Origin: Bacteroidaceae bacterium
GTDB lineage: Bacteria; Bacteroidota; Bacteroidia; Bacteroidales; Bacteroidaceae
Assembly (NCBI GenBank): GCA_017631315.1
Contig: JAGBTN010000005.1
Span: forward strand, 62,001 to 126,000
Direction: 5' to 3'
DNA: 64,000 nt
The position numbers and the translations under genes were made by a program. This document shows positions 32,103 through 42,800 of this stretch, piece by piece (positions within the stretch are counted from its first letter, which is position 1; every line of letters starts with the position of its first letter). Under the pieces are notes generated by a model, which was not told the DNA's origin, searched no databases, and was given only the letters and a program-made list of their open reading frames with translations.

Positions 32103-34253
32103 TTACCATATATCCTCTGGCTTTACGGGGCTGTCGTAAACCTCCTTAGGACAATACTCGAAGTAGTCGAGATAGAGTTCCTTCGTGGTTGACTCCAGCA
32201 CAGACTTGAAGCGAATGTAATAGGGTCTGCCAGCCTCGAGCGTCTGGCGGACAATAATATATCGGCTGCAATTGTCCTTGTCGCGAGCCGTAGTGGTGTT
32301 CAACTCTGTTTCGTGACGCGTAGCCTTCATCATGCCATGGTTGCGGAGTTTCTGGTCAATTTCGATAATCTCGTCTTCCTCCTTGCCGGAATCTCTGAAG
32401 TCGCTCCATGTAGTGCCCTCACCAAAGGCAGCCTGCACGGTTTTCGTCATGTCGATAGGAATACCGGCTACGGGCAAGTGCTTGGGGTCTGTACCGAAAT
32501 AAACCTGCACCACACCACGCGCAGCCGTAGCAAGCAACTTGTAGCGCACCTCGTAAGTGTTCGTCTTCGGAACAGGAGGCAGGGTGAACATAATGTCGAA
32601 CTTGCCGAAGGCCTTGTCCTCGTCCTGGCAATAGTTGGCCCAAGCAGTCCTGTAACCATTATAGTGAATCAAGTGTGTCTCCTCGTTCAAGATAGACATG
32701 TTGTCGAAATACTTGTAATCCTTGTCCTGTGGGATATACACATGCATCCACTTGCCCTCCGGACTGTCTGCACGACGGATGCCATTGGTGATAGCCTCGG
32801 GGAAGAGAGCGAAAAGGTCGAAACGGATACGTTCGCGGCTCAAGTCGTCGCGTGTGGTAGTACTATAGCCCAAAGGCTCGTCTATCGGATAAATGCATGC
32901 ATTGACAATATCCGTAACCTCGGCCATCTCATGTTCCGTCTGAACAAGGACACCACGCTTGTCGGGAGCACAATAGGTCTCGAAACCAGTACCCATTACG
33001 CCATTGTCTCTTTCGGGGAAACTGTTCAGGTAAACACCATTGCTTATCGAGCTCTCATATATCTTAATCAAGCGGTCGCCGCCAAACACAGGATACCACT
33101 CCATAACCGGAAGCGTGTACTTATGCGGCGAACTGAGGCTATAACCCAACTCGTTGCAATGGTAAACAAGCTTGTTGGCAGGAATTCGCATCGGAAGAAT
33201 ATGGTAAGCAACCCACTGGTGCAACATATTCTTGGGCGACTCGTAATCTGTATTTACCTGATAACCGTTCTCGGCAAGGTACAGACCTTTATTGTAAACC
33301 CAGTCCTGCAACTTCTCAACAGCATCGGCGGCAGCAGGGTCAATGCCCTGAGACTGCCAGAATTCATCCGTCTCGCAGAACAAAGTAAAGCCATACTTGC
33401 GATGCTCCGGAGCATGGGCATCGGGGTCGTCGGGAGTATTGGACATATCATAGCCTGCCTTATCCATATAGTTCTTCATGTCGGGAATCTTGCCTTCCTG
33501 ATACAACGACTCATATACCTCGTCGCGCACCTTGCTGAGTGTATCAAGCAGACCACAAGCCTGCAAAGCCTTGGCGAACATCAAATAGCCCTCACGTTTC
33601 TCGTCGAGAATAGTCTGGAAGTAACGAGCACAAGACTCATCCTTCGGAGCAATAACCTTATGCAACTGATGAATAACACCATTGATGAGAGGAATATCAC
33701 AGTTAATGGGGTCAATAGGACACTCCTTATCCAGATATATACTGTCGTTATTACCCTGACGCACCGTCAGTTTATGGTCATATATGTTAGGCAGAGGGAA
33801 CTCTGCATTCTCTTTTCCGTTTCCAAATGTTGATATAAGTGCGGTTGTATAACGCTGCGACTCACTGTTGCCGCCGTCAATAACCGTATTCTGCACAACC
33901 AGTTTTATCACCGAGTCGCGCTTGTGGGCATTCTCAAAAGCATCCCACGAAGGTTCGTTAATCAAGCCCTGTTCCACCAGGTCCTGCAAATAGGCATTGA
34001 TAGCCTCGTTGGTAAGAGCAAAACACGTGTAGTTGCCACGTGCCGTCAAAAGCTGATAGACAGAGGACTTACTCCTCCCACTCACGGGCACTTGCTTCGT
34101 CAACTCCAAATACTGCGAATAGCTATTTGGGTGTGCTTCAAGATAACTGGCTACAGTATACTCCGTAAAAACATATCGAGCAGAGGTATCTATATTCTCT
34201 GTACAAGAAGATATTAAAAGTAAGGTGGCAAGTGAAAGAATGAGCTTCCTCAT
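32103..34253 (-). CDS. Fasciclin (FAS1) domain lipoprotein, paralogue of 14016-16154
   Basis: The 716-residue product has a lipoprotein signal ending LLLISSC (Cys about 17). The order is the same as in the other copy: CTEN/QIDTSARYVF, ARGNYTCFALTNEAINAYLQDL, EPSWDAFENAHKRDS, INGVIHQLHKVI, ACGLLDTLSKVRDE, VAYHILPMRIP, PVPKTNTYEVRYKLLA, and the end PEDIW. The two genes are clearly a dispersed duplication with substantial divergence. The role is probably surface adhesion or glycan handling. It follows the 1701-residue discoidin protein gene after 96 nt, with a long hairpin between. Confidence 0.85.
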   Translation of the reverse strand: MRKLILSLATLLLISSCTENIDTSARYVFTEYTVASYLEAHPNSYSQYLELTKQVPVSGRSKSSVYQLLTARGNYTCFALTNEAINAYLQDLVEQGLINEPSWDAFENAHKRDSVIKLVVQNTVIDGGNSESQRYTTALISTFGNGKENAEFPLPNIYDHKLTVRQGNNDSIYLDKECPIDPINCDIPLINGVIHQLHKVIAPKDESCARYFQTILDEKREGYLMFAKALQACGLLDTLSKVRDEVYESLYQEGKIPDMKNYMDKAGYDMSNTPDDPDAHAPEHRKYGFTLFCETDEFWQSQGIDPAAADAVEKLQDWVYNKGLYLAENGYQVNTDYESPKNMLHQWVAYHILPMRIPANKLVYHCNELGYSLSSPHKYTLPVMEWYPVFGGDRLIKIYESSISNGVYLNSFPERDNGVMGTGFETYCAPDKRGVLVQTEHEMAEVTDIVNACIYPIDEPLGYSTTTRDDLSRERIRFDLFALFPEAITNGIRRADSPEGKWMHVYIPQDKDYKYFDNMSILNEETHLIHYNGYRTAWANYCQDEDKAFGKFDIMFTLPPVPKTNTYEVRYKLLATAARGVVQVYFGTDPKHLPVAGIPIDMTKTVQAAFGEGTTWSDFRDSGKEEDEIIEIDQKLRNHGMMKATRHETELNTTTARDKDNCSRYIIVRQTLEAGRPYYIRFKSVLESTTKELYLDYFEYCPKEVYDSPVKPEDIW

Positions 34254-34293
34254 CGTTATAATTATAATAAATTGTTGTTAGATAATTAAGGGG

Positions 34294-34332
34294 TATTCTC
34301 TTGGCCAGGCACAAAGCCTGACCAAGAGAATA
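34294..34332. terminator. Long hairpin between the giant discoidin gene and the FAS1 gene
   Basis: A 17-bp stem (TATTCTCTTGGCCAGGC / GCCTGACCAAGAGAATA, one mismatch in DNA, a U-G pair in minus-strand RNA) has a 5-nt loop. It has no T-run on the minus strand, so it may be a 3'-end stabiliser or processing site rather than a strong intrinsic terminator. Confidence 0.6.
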
Positions 34333-34349
34333 AAAAGAGTTTTGGTTGA

Positions 34350-37300
34350 TTATTGTTCAGCCATCATGTTCAAGATAGTAACGAAGTCGGCAATATCAAT
34401 TGTGCCGTCACCATTGATGTCTGCGTCAGCGTTGGCTGCGCCTTCAGCCATAATGTTCAGGACAGAAACAGCATCAGCAATATCAATTGCATCATCACCG
34501 TTGATGTCACCCTCAACACCATTGATAGCCTTACCGCCAGCAGCCTTCATCTCAGCCTTTGTGATGAAGCGGAAGTTGCGAGCTGAAAGTGAAAGAGTAT
34601 TTTCCTTATTAGCCTTGCTGCTGATAGTCCAGTAAATAGAGTGGTTAGCAGCAGTACCGAACTGATAGTTCTTAATACCCTTGTTCACGTTGACATAAAC
34701 AGCTGTCCATTCCTCTGTTGCGGGCAATGTATCGAACTTCTCAACAATACCTGTCAAGAGATTAGGAGTCTCGTACATCATTGTGCTACCTTCGATATCC
34801 TGAGCAGCAGTATAATCGAATGTAAGGATTACTTCGTCCTCCTCGAGAGCCTCATAAAGGCCAGTCAACTCAAGTGCAGGATTAGAACCGATTGTTGTAA
34901 TCTCGAATGCATAACGCTCCTGGAAGTATTCAACGTTAGTACCCTTATCGTTCTTAACGCCAAGATAATCCGGCCACTTAGTATAGAGGGCATCCTTTGC
35001 TTCTTCTGCAGCAACGCCATCTTCATATGAACCTTCGGCCAGGTTATCCTTAACCGCATAAACATCTTCCTCCATTGAGGTATCTTCCAGTGGCAAGAAG
35101 CTAATCCAGTGGTTGTAAACCTTATCTGAAGCATTGTTAAGTTCAACATATGCCTTCTTGGTCTCATTGATAGACTGCATCAATTCACCAAGAGCCTTCT
35201 CAGCCTCATAAGTATTTACGCCAGAGTACTGCAGAAGCTGTTCCTTCTGACTTACACTGTAGTTGGGCTCAGAAACGAATGTTTCAGAGTCTGCAGGATC
35301 AGCAGCCATATAAGTTTCTGTCAGGGTTGTGATGCGAGCAGCGTTGTATTCTGCAACTTCTGTCAAAGCCTCAGTTGCGTCTGCAGCTTCCTCACCGAGG
35401 TAGAACAAACGGAAGTTACCAGCACCAGTCCAGTCACCACCCTTTGTTGTGCCTTCGTTCTTCAAGCCGATAGTCAAAGTACCGTCAACAACCTGAGCAA
35501 CCAAAGTTACGAGATAGCGATCGTTCAAGAATGCATGAGCAGAACCCTCGCAACCCCAGATACCAATGCCAAAGTTTTCAATAGAGTCGGCATCGTAAAT
35601 CATCTTGTCAGGGTAAGTACCAAGCCAAGCATCAGCTGAGTCTGCAACTGCATCTTCACGAATAACGGGAATGTAAGTAGCTACGTCGTTTGCATATGCC
35701 ATAGCAGCATAGTTGTAGCTCAGCAAGTCGCCATTAGCACGGAAGCCAGCGTTCAAAGTTACCTTGTAGTAACCGTTCTTCAAGTTAGCAAGAGTCTGTT
35801 TAACGTCGAACTTAGAGTTCTCATTGCAGAACTCAGCAGCAGACATTGTCATCTCTTCGTTGGTTGCGCTACGGAAGATGTAGCCTTCCCAACCCTCTGC
35901 CTGACGACCGAGGCTATTGCCTTCTTCGTCCTTCAAAGTTTCTGTAGCTTCGCCGAAGCTGCGGTTCACGATGAGTGAGCTAATTTCCATGCCCTTGCCG
36001 TAGCCTGCAGCAACAGCAGCAGCCTTGAGGCTCTCCATGAACTTGATTTCGTCGATTACTACGCTGTCTGCCAAGAGGTGATTTTCGATGATGTACTGTG
36101 CAGAACCGTTAGGATAGAGTTCTGAAACCTCGATAGTCTCGTTCAAGTAGTTGTCGAAGATTGTCAGAGCCTCGCTTTCAGCAAGAGGATTGTCATTGAG
36201 ATAAGCGTTAGCTTCTTCAACCTTTGAGATATACATGTCGTATGTTTCTGCACTTGCAGTAATCAAGTCGCGAAGTTCTGCGAGACGATAGTTGCAACGG
36301 AAGAGAGCCTCCATGTTGACACATTCGTCAATTTCAGTAATAGTAGCTTCGTACTCGTCGATGAGTTTCTGTTCTGCTGTTACGTCATAATCGAACTCGT
36401 TAGCAGCAGCGATGTACTCTTCCTTGATAACTTCGAACTCTTCTTCTGTACCGAAGCGCAATTCGTTCATCTGGATAGCATCACCTGCATAAGCCTTAGT
36501 TACAACAACCTTATAATATGTGTATTCTACGGTTGTTTCTGTGCTGAAGCCGAAGTATGAAGGTTCGGCATCAACAGGACGCAAACGATCCTTGCCAATA
36601 TTTTCCTTCACGTCGATGAGTTCCCATCCTTCTGCATCCTTGGTAGCCTCGCCGTCGCCAGTGAAGTTAGCACCGTAGATGTACCATGTGCCCCAGTTAC
36701 GATCCTGGTATGCACCGGTATCGTTACCTGTTGTCAATGTGTAGAAGAAGGGATTAACGGGATCCATTGTGCGGAAGATAACATAGGTGTTACCATTGAT
36801 GTCGGGCTGACCACCCCACTTGGTTGCGTTAACCTTTACTTCCTCGCCTGTTTCGGGATCGATTTCAGTTGAGTTCAAAGCGATGCCGTCGATGATGTTG
36901 CCATAGAAGCCGTCGCCCCATTCGCCACGAGTGTGACCGCCGATGAGGATGTAGGGCTTAATGCCTTCTACTACGTCGATAATCCACTGAATATAGGTGA
37001 TTTCGTCCTGCATTACTTCGTTGTCGAGAGAAAGAGTTGAGGTGATGTACTCGTAAGAACCACGAATGTACTTAACGCCTGCACCTTCGTTGTCGCTCAA
37101 GTAATCGTCTCTCCACTGGCTCATGTTTTCAGATTCGATAGAAAGACCATCGAGCTGACCGGCCAAATCCATGTATGTCTCATAGAGAGCAGCTGATTCT
37201 TCGATAATAGCCATGAGCTCGTTGAGCTCGTTTGCAAGACGTCTTACGTCGGGAGCATTAACTGAATTCTGCAACTGCTCGAACTTCTCGTTAAACTCGT

Positions 37301-39455
37301 TTACGTAGCCTGCGTATGCAGTAATTCCTTCGAGAGCATAAGCAAAGTCAGCAAACTGACTGATGAATTCTTCACGATACTCGAACAGGTTACCCATGTT
37401 GTAGAATGTGAACTCGTTCATCTGCATTGTGCCACCACCTGCTTCGTACACATGAATCATGAAGTACTCATAAGGCTCTGCGCAACCTTCTGAGAGGTTG
37501 ATATAGCTTTCGTAAACATTGTAGGTGGCAAGGATGTCGGTACCGACATTGCTCTTAGAATCGAGGAGTACCCATTTGTCGGATTCTTTTGTTATTGTTT
37601 CGCCTTCGGCAAAGTTTGCACCCCAAATCTTCCAAGTCTTCCAGTTACGAGAGGGATAGCTATAGGTATCACCACCGGTTACAAGGCCATAGTATGTGGG
37701 CTTGATGGGGCTGTCGCTCTTGAAGACAAGTGTCCAATCGCCGTGGTCTGTGTGAGCACACCACTTGGTGGTCTGTGGATCGCCGTCAATAAGAGCGTGA
37801 CCCATTTCTGTGTCGCTGAAGCCAGGACCGTCGATGATTGTCTCATAGGCTGCATAGATAGGATCGTCAACCGTCTTGGTGTTAGCCATGAAGTACTCGT
37901 TGACACGCTTTGCTTCGGCAAGAGCCTGCTCGCCTGTGATGTGGCGGTTAGCCTTGATATAAGCGAAGTTACCTACGGGATAGCCTTCGCCGGGAGCGAT
38001 GGCGTCTGTCTCGCTGGTCCATGCCTTTGCATATGCCATTGCAGCCTCGGTCAGGTTGTCCTCGTTAATGAGGCTCAGACCCTGGTTGCGAACGGTGATA
38101 AGTTCTGCATAGTTGCTTGCAGAGAGGGTTACCTTTTGGTTAAGCTCTTTGTACTGCAAGTTAAGGTTGTTGAGTGTGATAGCATCGGTAGATGCCTTGA
38201 TGGACTCGTAGATTTCTACGAGGTTGTCAAGCAGTGCCTTTTCAGCGAAGAGGTTAGGATCGAAGGTAGCCTCAATGTTGTTAACCACAGCCTGCTTGTC
38301 GAGCACGAAGGTGTAGCCGTCGCCGAGGGCGAACTCGCCCATCTGCATGTAGCCTGCACCCTGTGTTTCGTCGATTTCCACCTTGAAGTAGCGGTATGGA
38401 GTGGTGTTCTCTTCAGAAAGACCGAACATAACTGTGAACTTGTTCAGGTCGGGCAGTTGGTCGTAGCCAACCTTGTCTTTTCTGTCGAGGAGCACCCATT
38501 TGTCGGATGCACGTGTGGGCTTGCCGGCAGTGACGTCAGCCTCTGCCATAGCATAAATCTGCCATGTGCCCCAGTTACGGTCGTTCCAGCTTTCGTTGTC
38601 GGTACCGGTAACGAGCTTATAGTATTCGGGAGCGATTTCGCGAGAGGTCTTCACGATGAAGAATGCACCACCGGATGTCTGGCCATATGACTTTGGAGAG
38701 AAGCCGTTACCCCACTTGGTGTTGATGTCGTTGTCGAAGAGGACAGAGAGACCTTCGCTGTCGCCGTTGTTACGGTCGCCATCGATGATGGTGTACTGGA
38801 TGGGCTCGTCTGTGCCGGTCACCTGGTTGGCGAGGTCTTCGAGATACTTCTCGAGGTCGCCATAGGTGCCCAGACCCCATTCGTCCATCTGCAGATAAAC
38901 GTCGGTACCCTGAACAGACTCGAGGACTTCAATCCAGAAGTACTGATAGGCAGTTTTGCCGTCTGCATTGTTGAAATGGGTGTCCCAAGGTGTTGAGTCT
39001 GCCTGGGGCAGGGGTTCAGCTTCGCGCTGGTCGATGAGTGTCCAGCCGCCTGCAGCAGGATTCTCGATGTCACCGCGAACGGCTTCTTCGTCGGTAGCGA
39101 AGTTACCGCCATAGATGTTCCAAGACGACCAGTTACGACCAGGAGAACCACCTGTGTCGTTACCGGTAACGAGGAAGTACCAATCGGGTACGACAGCCTT
39201 TTCGGCCTTAACAACAACCCAGGCATAAGTGCGACCGGGGTCGTCGACATTAGCGGGGTCAAAGCTTTGTCCCCACTTCGTACCTACCTTTGTATCGACC
39301 AGTTTCGCGCAGCCCTCACCGTTTTTGAGGTCTTTCGAACCGGACAATGCTGTGAGCTTAACATACTCAGCCCACACGCTCTGAGAGAATGACATCATCA
39401 CCAAAGCAATGACGCAAGACAACAAAGAGCTTGAAGATGTAAATAGTCTCTTCAT
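34350..39455 (-). CDS. Giant secreted protein with repeated discoidin-like (F5/8C) domains, helical linkers and a C-terminal dockerin
   Basis: This 1701-residue protein has a signal peptide (about 1-29). At least four F5/8C-like modules occur near residues 30-195, 215-385, 540-690 and 830-1025. Each shares the chain TKWG..., 'YKLVTGNDT', 'RNWGTWxIYG', 'W.L(I/L)D.(R/K)' and 'QM.E.(A/T)(L/F)'. Each is followed by a helical FIVAR-like stretch. Two further beta domains lie near 1160-1350 and 1490-1640. The end is a type I dockerin with two Ca-loops (GDINGDDAIDIAD and ADINGDGTIDIAD). Modules like these bind carbohydrates. The dockerin suggests docking to a cohesin, but no cohesin gene is in the window. 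No enzyme domain is visible. Confidence 0.85.
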   Translation of the reverse strand: MKRLFTSSSSLLSCVIALVMMSFSQSVWAEYVKLTALSGSKDLKNGEGCAKLVDTKVGTKWGQSFDPANVDDPGRTYAWVVVKAEKAVVPDWYFLVTGNDTGGSPGRNWSSWNIYGGNFATDEEAVRGDIENPAAGGWTLIDQREAEPLPQADSTPWDTHFNNADGKTAYQYFWIEVLESVQGTDVYLQMDEWGLGTYGDLEKYLEDLANQVTGTDEPIQYTIIDGDRNNGDSEGLSVLFDNDINTKWGNGFSPKSYGQTSGGAFFIVKTSREIAPEYYKLVTGTDNESWNDRNWGTWQIYAMAEADVTAGKPTRASDKWVLLDRKDKVGYDQLPDLNKFTVMFGLSEENTTPYRYFKVEIDETQGAGYMQMGEFALGDGYTFVLDKQAVVNNIEATFDPNLFAEKALLDNLVEIYESIKASTDAITLNNLNLQYKELNQKVTLSASNYAELITVRNQGLSLINEDNLTEAAMAYAKAWTSETDAIAPGEGYPVGNFAYIKANRHITGEQALAEAKRVNEYFMANTKTVDDPIYAAYETIIDGPGFSDTEMGHALIDGDPQTTKWCAHTDHGDWTLVFKSDSPIKPTYYGLVTGGDTYSYPSRNWKTWKIWGANFAEGETITKESDKWVLLDSKSNVGTDILATYNVYESYINLSEGCAEPYEYFMIHVYEAGGGTMQMNEFTFYNMGNLFEYREEFISQFADFAYALEGITAYAGYVNEFNEKFEQLQNSVNAPDVRRLANELNELMAIIEESAALYETYMDLAGQLDGLSIESENMSQWRDDYLSDNEGAGVKYIRGSYEYITSTLSLDNEVMQDEITYIQWIIDVVEGIKPYILIGGHTRGEWGDGFYGNIIDGIALNSTEIDPETGEEVKVNATKWGGQPDINGNTYVIFRTMDPVNPFFYTLTTGNDTGAYQDRNWGTWYIYGANFTGDGEATKDAEGWELIDVKENIGKDRLRPVDAEPSYFGFSTETTVEYTYYKVVVTKAYAGDAIQMNELRFGTEEEFEVIKEEYIAAANEFDYDVTAEQKLIDEYEATITEIDECVNMEALFRCNYRLAELRDLITASAETYDMYISKVEEANAYLNDNPLAESEALTIFDNYLNETIEVSELYPNGSAQYIIENHLLADSVVIDEIKFMESLKAAAVAAGYGKGMEISSLIVNRSFGEATETLKDEEGNSLGRQAEGWEGYIFRSATNEEMTMSAAEFCNENSKFDVKQTLANLKNGYYKVTLNAGFRANGDLLSYNYAAMAYANDVATYIPVIREDAVADSADAWLGTYPDKMIYDADSIENFGIGIWGCEGSAHAFLNDRYLVTLVAQVVDGTLTIGLKNEGTTKGGDWTGAGNFRLFYLGEEAADATEALTEVAEYNAARITTLTETYMAADPADSETFVSEPNYSVSQKEQLLQYSGVNTYEAEKALGELMQSINETKKAYVELNNASDKVYNHWISFLPLEDTSMEEDVYAVKDNLAEGSYEDGVAAEEAKDALYTKWPDYLGVKNDKGTNVEYFQERYAFEITTIGSNPALELTGLYEALEEDEVILTFDYTAAQDIEGSTMMYETPNLLTGIVEKFDTLPATEEWTAVYVNVNKGIKNYQFGTAANHSIYWTISSKANKENTLSLSARNFRFITKAEMKAAGGKAINGVEGDINGDDAIDIADAVSVLNIMAEGAANADADINGDGTIDIADFVTILNMMAEQ

Positions 39456-39601
39456 TTTGTTAGGTTTTAAAGTTAATAAATGTTTTAGTAAAAAAATGGT
39501 TAATGAAATGTTTTAGTTGTTATGTTAGTTACCTTTCAGGTTCCGTTTCAAACTCGTATTCGCTGGGTTACAAACACCCTATTCTACAACATAGTTGCAG
39601 A

Positions 39602-39609
39602 CAAAGATA
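39602..39609 (-). promoter_or_regulatory. Possible -7 element of the giant discoidin gene
   Basis: TATCTTTG on the minus strand, about 147 nt before the ATG. This implies a long leader with an A/T-rich 3' half. No clear -33 is present. Confidence 0.45.
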
Positions 39610-39720
39610 TGGTTTTTTATATTTAATAGTTTTTAATATGTCGTATTCTTCTTTTGTTTTTAATCTTTTTTAACACTTCCGTTTGCCTCGTTTTTCGACA
39701 AGCACTGCCTTTCCTTTCAT

Positions 39721-39778
39721 AAAGGTTAACCTTTCTGCAAATAATGGTTAAGCATTCCGTCCATAATGGTTAACCATT
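39721..39778. repeat. 22-bp-periodic GGTTAACC array D3 (3 units)
   Basis: Cores start at 39724 (GGTTAACC), 39746 (GGTTAAGC) and 39768 (GGTTAACC), exactly 22 bp apart, with A/T triplets on both sides. It lies 49 nt after the CotH gene stop on the minus strand. Confidence 0.88.
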
Positions 39779-39826
39779 ATTTCGATGAAGGTGTGTCTTG
39801 TTTTTTCGCAGCCTGCGCCTGCCGTA

Positions 39827-42800
39827 TCATTCCTCCGTAAGGATGTGTATGAGGCGCATCAGGTCTTGGGCATTCACCTTGCCGTCGGCATTGATGTCGG
39901 CCGCCTCTGCACTGAAGCCCTCCACCTGTTTGCCAACGATATAGGCTCTCATCGCCTCGTAGTCGAGCAGGCTGGTCAGCCCGTCGCCATTCACGTCGCC
40001 GGGTATGACGGGCGTGGGATAGGTGAAGAAGAAGTCGTAGGGCGTATAGTTCACCGCACCGAGAGTGTTGTCGTTCTCACGGCGGTCGAGCAGTGTCCAC
40101 ACATTAGAGCCGGGCACCTTGCTCTTTACGTTGCTGCCCAAGAGCGACCAGGAGGCAGGATTGCGGCCTGGATACCACTGCGTGTCGTTGGCAGTCGTCA
40201 GACGATAGCCCGAGAGTGTGACCTTCTTACCTGCATCTATATATATATATAATGTAGTGCCGGCAGAGTAAGAACCGCAATACTTGGTGTTGTAAGAATC
40301 ATCGAGGAGGTCGGAGTGCGGATGGTTGTCGACCGAACTGCCCGTATAGGCATAGAGTGTAAGCGGCGTTACCTCCTTGCCCTCTGCATCCAGCAGATCG
40401 AACTCAGCCAACTGAATGGTGCCACCACTGCGGATGGCATCGATGGCAAACTGATAGTAACGGTGTCCGGGACGCTCCTTGACGACAACAATGCTGCAGG
40501 TGTCGCGCAAAGTGCTGATGCTGGGAACGGAAAGCACTATGTCTGTCTTGCCCAAACCCACAGCCACAACACGGCCCTTCTCGTCGACAGTTGCCACATC
40601 GGCATCAGTAGATACCCACTTGGGGCTAAGATTCTGTATGGTAAGAGGCGTATAACTGTAGTCCAACTGCAACTCCTCGCCAGGCAGAAGCATGGCCTGC
40701 TGCTTGCTCAAGGTCAACGTCTTGAGCGACATGGGTATATAGAAATCGTAAGGTTCATAGTTGGTGGGCTGCATCGTCCAGTCGTCCTTACGCTCATCGA
40801 TAAGCTGCCAGCCGGCGTCGGACGCATCGAGTCTGGAATTGCTGCCATAGAGTTTCCACGAAGAAGGATTGCGATCGGGGCTCGATTGCGTATCGTTCGC
40901 CGTATAGAGGCGATAGCCATACACACTTATCTCACTGCCAGCATCGAAAAGGAAACTGGAATTGCCATTGAACGAACCACAGTATTTGGTCCCCACATTG
41001 TCGTCGGTAGCATTTATCCAACCCTCTCCGCCAAAACCTTCAGGACCATCATAGCCGGAAAGGTTCTCCGCCTCCTCGAGAACATCGTTCAGAAGGTCGA
41101 ACTCAGCAAATTGCAATACACCATTCTGGCCGCCCTGCAACTGAGTGAAAGTCAGTTTGAAGTATCGGTATGGCACAAGACTGCTGAGGATGTTGGTGTA
41201 GATGCCGTCTTTCTTGTAGACCATACCCGCCGTCTTACGCAGTACAGGCCACATATCACGCTCACGGCCGTTGTCGAGATTCTGACGCCAAATGTCCTTG
41301 CCAGCATTGTCGTTAATGAGATAACACAATTCGCCGTCCTCAACCTGAGCAGGCGTCATGTTCAAAGTCTGCCCGGATGTGTAGTCCCAACAGTTGTTGA
41401 TGACGAGACTCTTCGTAGCAAAACCAAACTCCTTACCCTCTGCCGAACCGGTGATAACGCCAATGTTGAAGCAATTCTCCATAGACAGTTTGCCGGCAGA
41501 AGTGCCTACAAGTGCTGCAGCATTGCTCTGGGCAGTAATGCTTCCGGTGTTGCTGCAATTGGTAATTGTAAAGACAGACAACAGACGACCGCTGCCAACA
41601 AGAGCACCGGCGGCATTGCCTGAGGCAACAACAGTACCATGATTCTCGACACCGGAAATGGTAACGGCACCGTTTCTTACATTGCCACAAAGCATGGCAA
41701 CACTGCCGCTGCCTTCAACACGGCAAGTCTCGTCGAAGACAATGTTCTGGAGTTCGCAGCTACCGCAATAGGAAAAGAGTGCGACTGCTTCGCCACCCGT
41801 GAGGTTCAGGCCGCTTATGGTGTGCCCGTTGCCGTTGAAAGTTCCGTTGAAGGGTGCTGTGGATGTGCCGATTGGGTTGAAGTCTGCGTTATAGCCGGCC
41901 ATGTTTATGTCTGAAACAAGTTCTGCCTTTGCATCGTTCTGACCGCCCTCGTTAACCATTTGGCTGAAGGTGCAAAGGTCGAGACCTGAGGCAATCTGAT
42001 AAATACCGTTTTCCTTGCGCAGTGTTCCGTAGGAGAGCATTTCGTCCATCCATGCTACTCGATTGTAAACATAGTTGCGGACGCGGTCCACTTCCAACTC
42101 CCATGAGCCGGGAACCTGCGGGTTGAGCGAGAGTTCCTGGTTAAGGTATGGCCAACGGGTGAAGTTGAGATCGGCCGATGCACGTATTTCGCGACGGATT
42201 GAATCGACGTCTGCTGCTACATCTTCGGGGTTGAATGCTCCCTTCTTACGCAGTTTGGCCCATATCTCTTGCAGCTGTGCGAAGACGCTTGGGTCTGAGA
42301 GGATGCGGCTGACAAATTGGCTGTACTGACCTGTCTGGCGTACCTTGTAGGTCCAGTCCATGCGTTCGTTTGCCGGATATGTTGTGATGTCGTTTTCGAG
42401 TGCGAGGTCTGCGTCCCAGACCGGGCCTGTGTAGAAGTGGTCGTCTGCACGTTCCTTGTAGAGGAAGACCTGGCAGATCATGTCGGTGTTGCCGTTGAAT
42501 TCGCTTATGAGGAACCAGCGGAGGAAGCTTTCTACGTCGACGACGGAGCGCAGACCGGCTTCGGGATCGGTATAGTTTTTACCGAAGACGATGTTCTCCA
42601 TGTCGTTCCATGTGTTCTTGATGTACTGGAACTGTGCAGGCTGCATGATGTCTTCGTCGGGTTCGTGGACGGACATTGTGTTGCCATGCGAGGACAGGAA
42701 GTGGTAGGTTTCGCGGCTGTAGTTGTTGTCTGCCTCGATGTAGTAGCCACCTGTGAGTGCCTCTCCCTCGGTGTCTGTCTCGGTCATCTCGGTGATGCGG

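Larger units (their letters stand above)
39456..39826. other. Intergenic region between the CotH protein gene and the giant discoidin gene
   Basis: This 371-bp spacer holds a possible -7 box (39602-39609), repeat array D3 (39721-39778) and an A/T-rich leader for the minus-strand discoidin gene. I see no small gene or tRNA in it, and no clear terminator for the CotH gene apart from the array itself. Confidence 0.6.

Noticed and set aside
32313-33833. Open frame antisense to the second FAS1 gene
   Set aside because: It is opposite a full-length paralogue-supported gene and has no recognisable domain or signal.
41947-41962. CGTTAACCATTT inside the CotH gene as a member of the GGTTAACC family
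   Set aside because: It is a single copy without 22-bp neighbours and simply encodes the Met-Val-Asn-Glu stretch of the protein.
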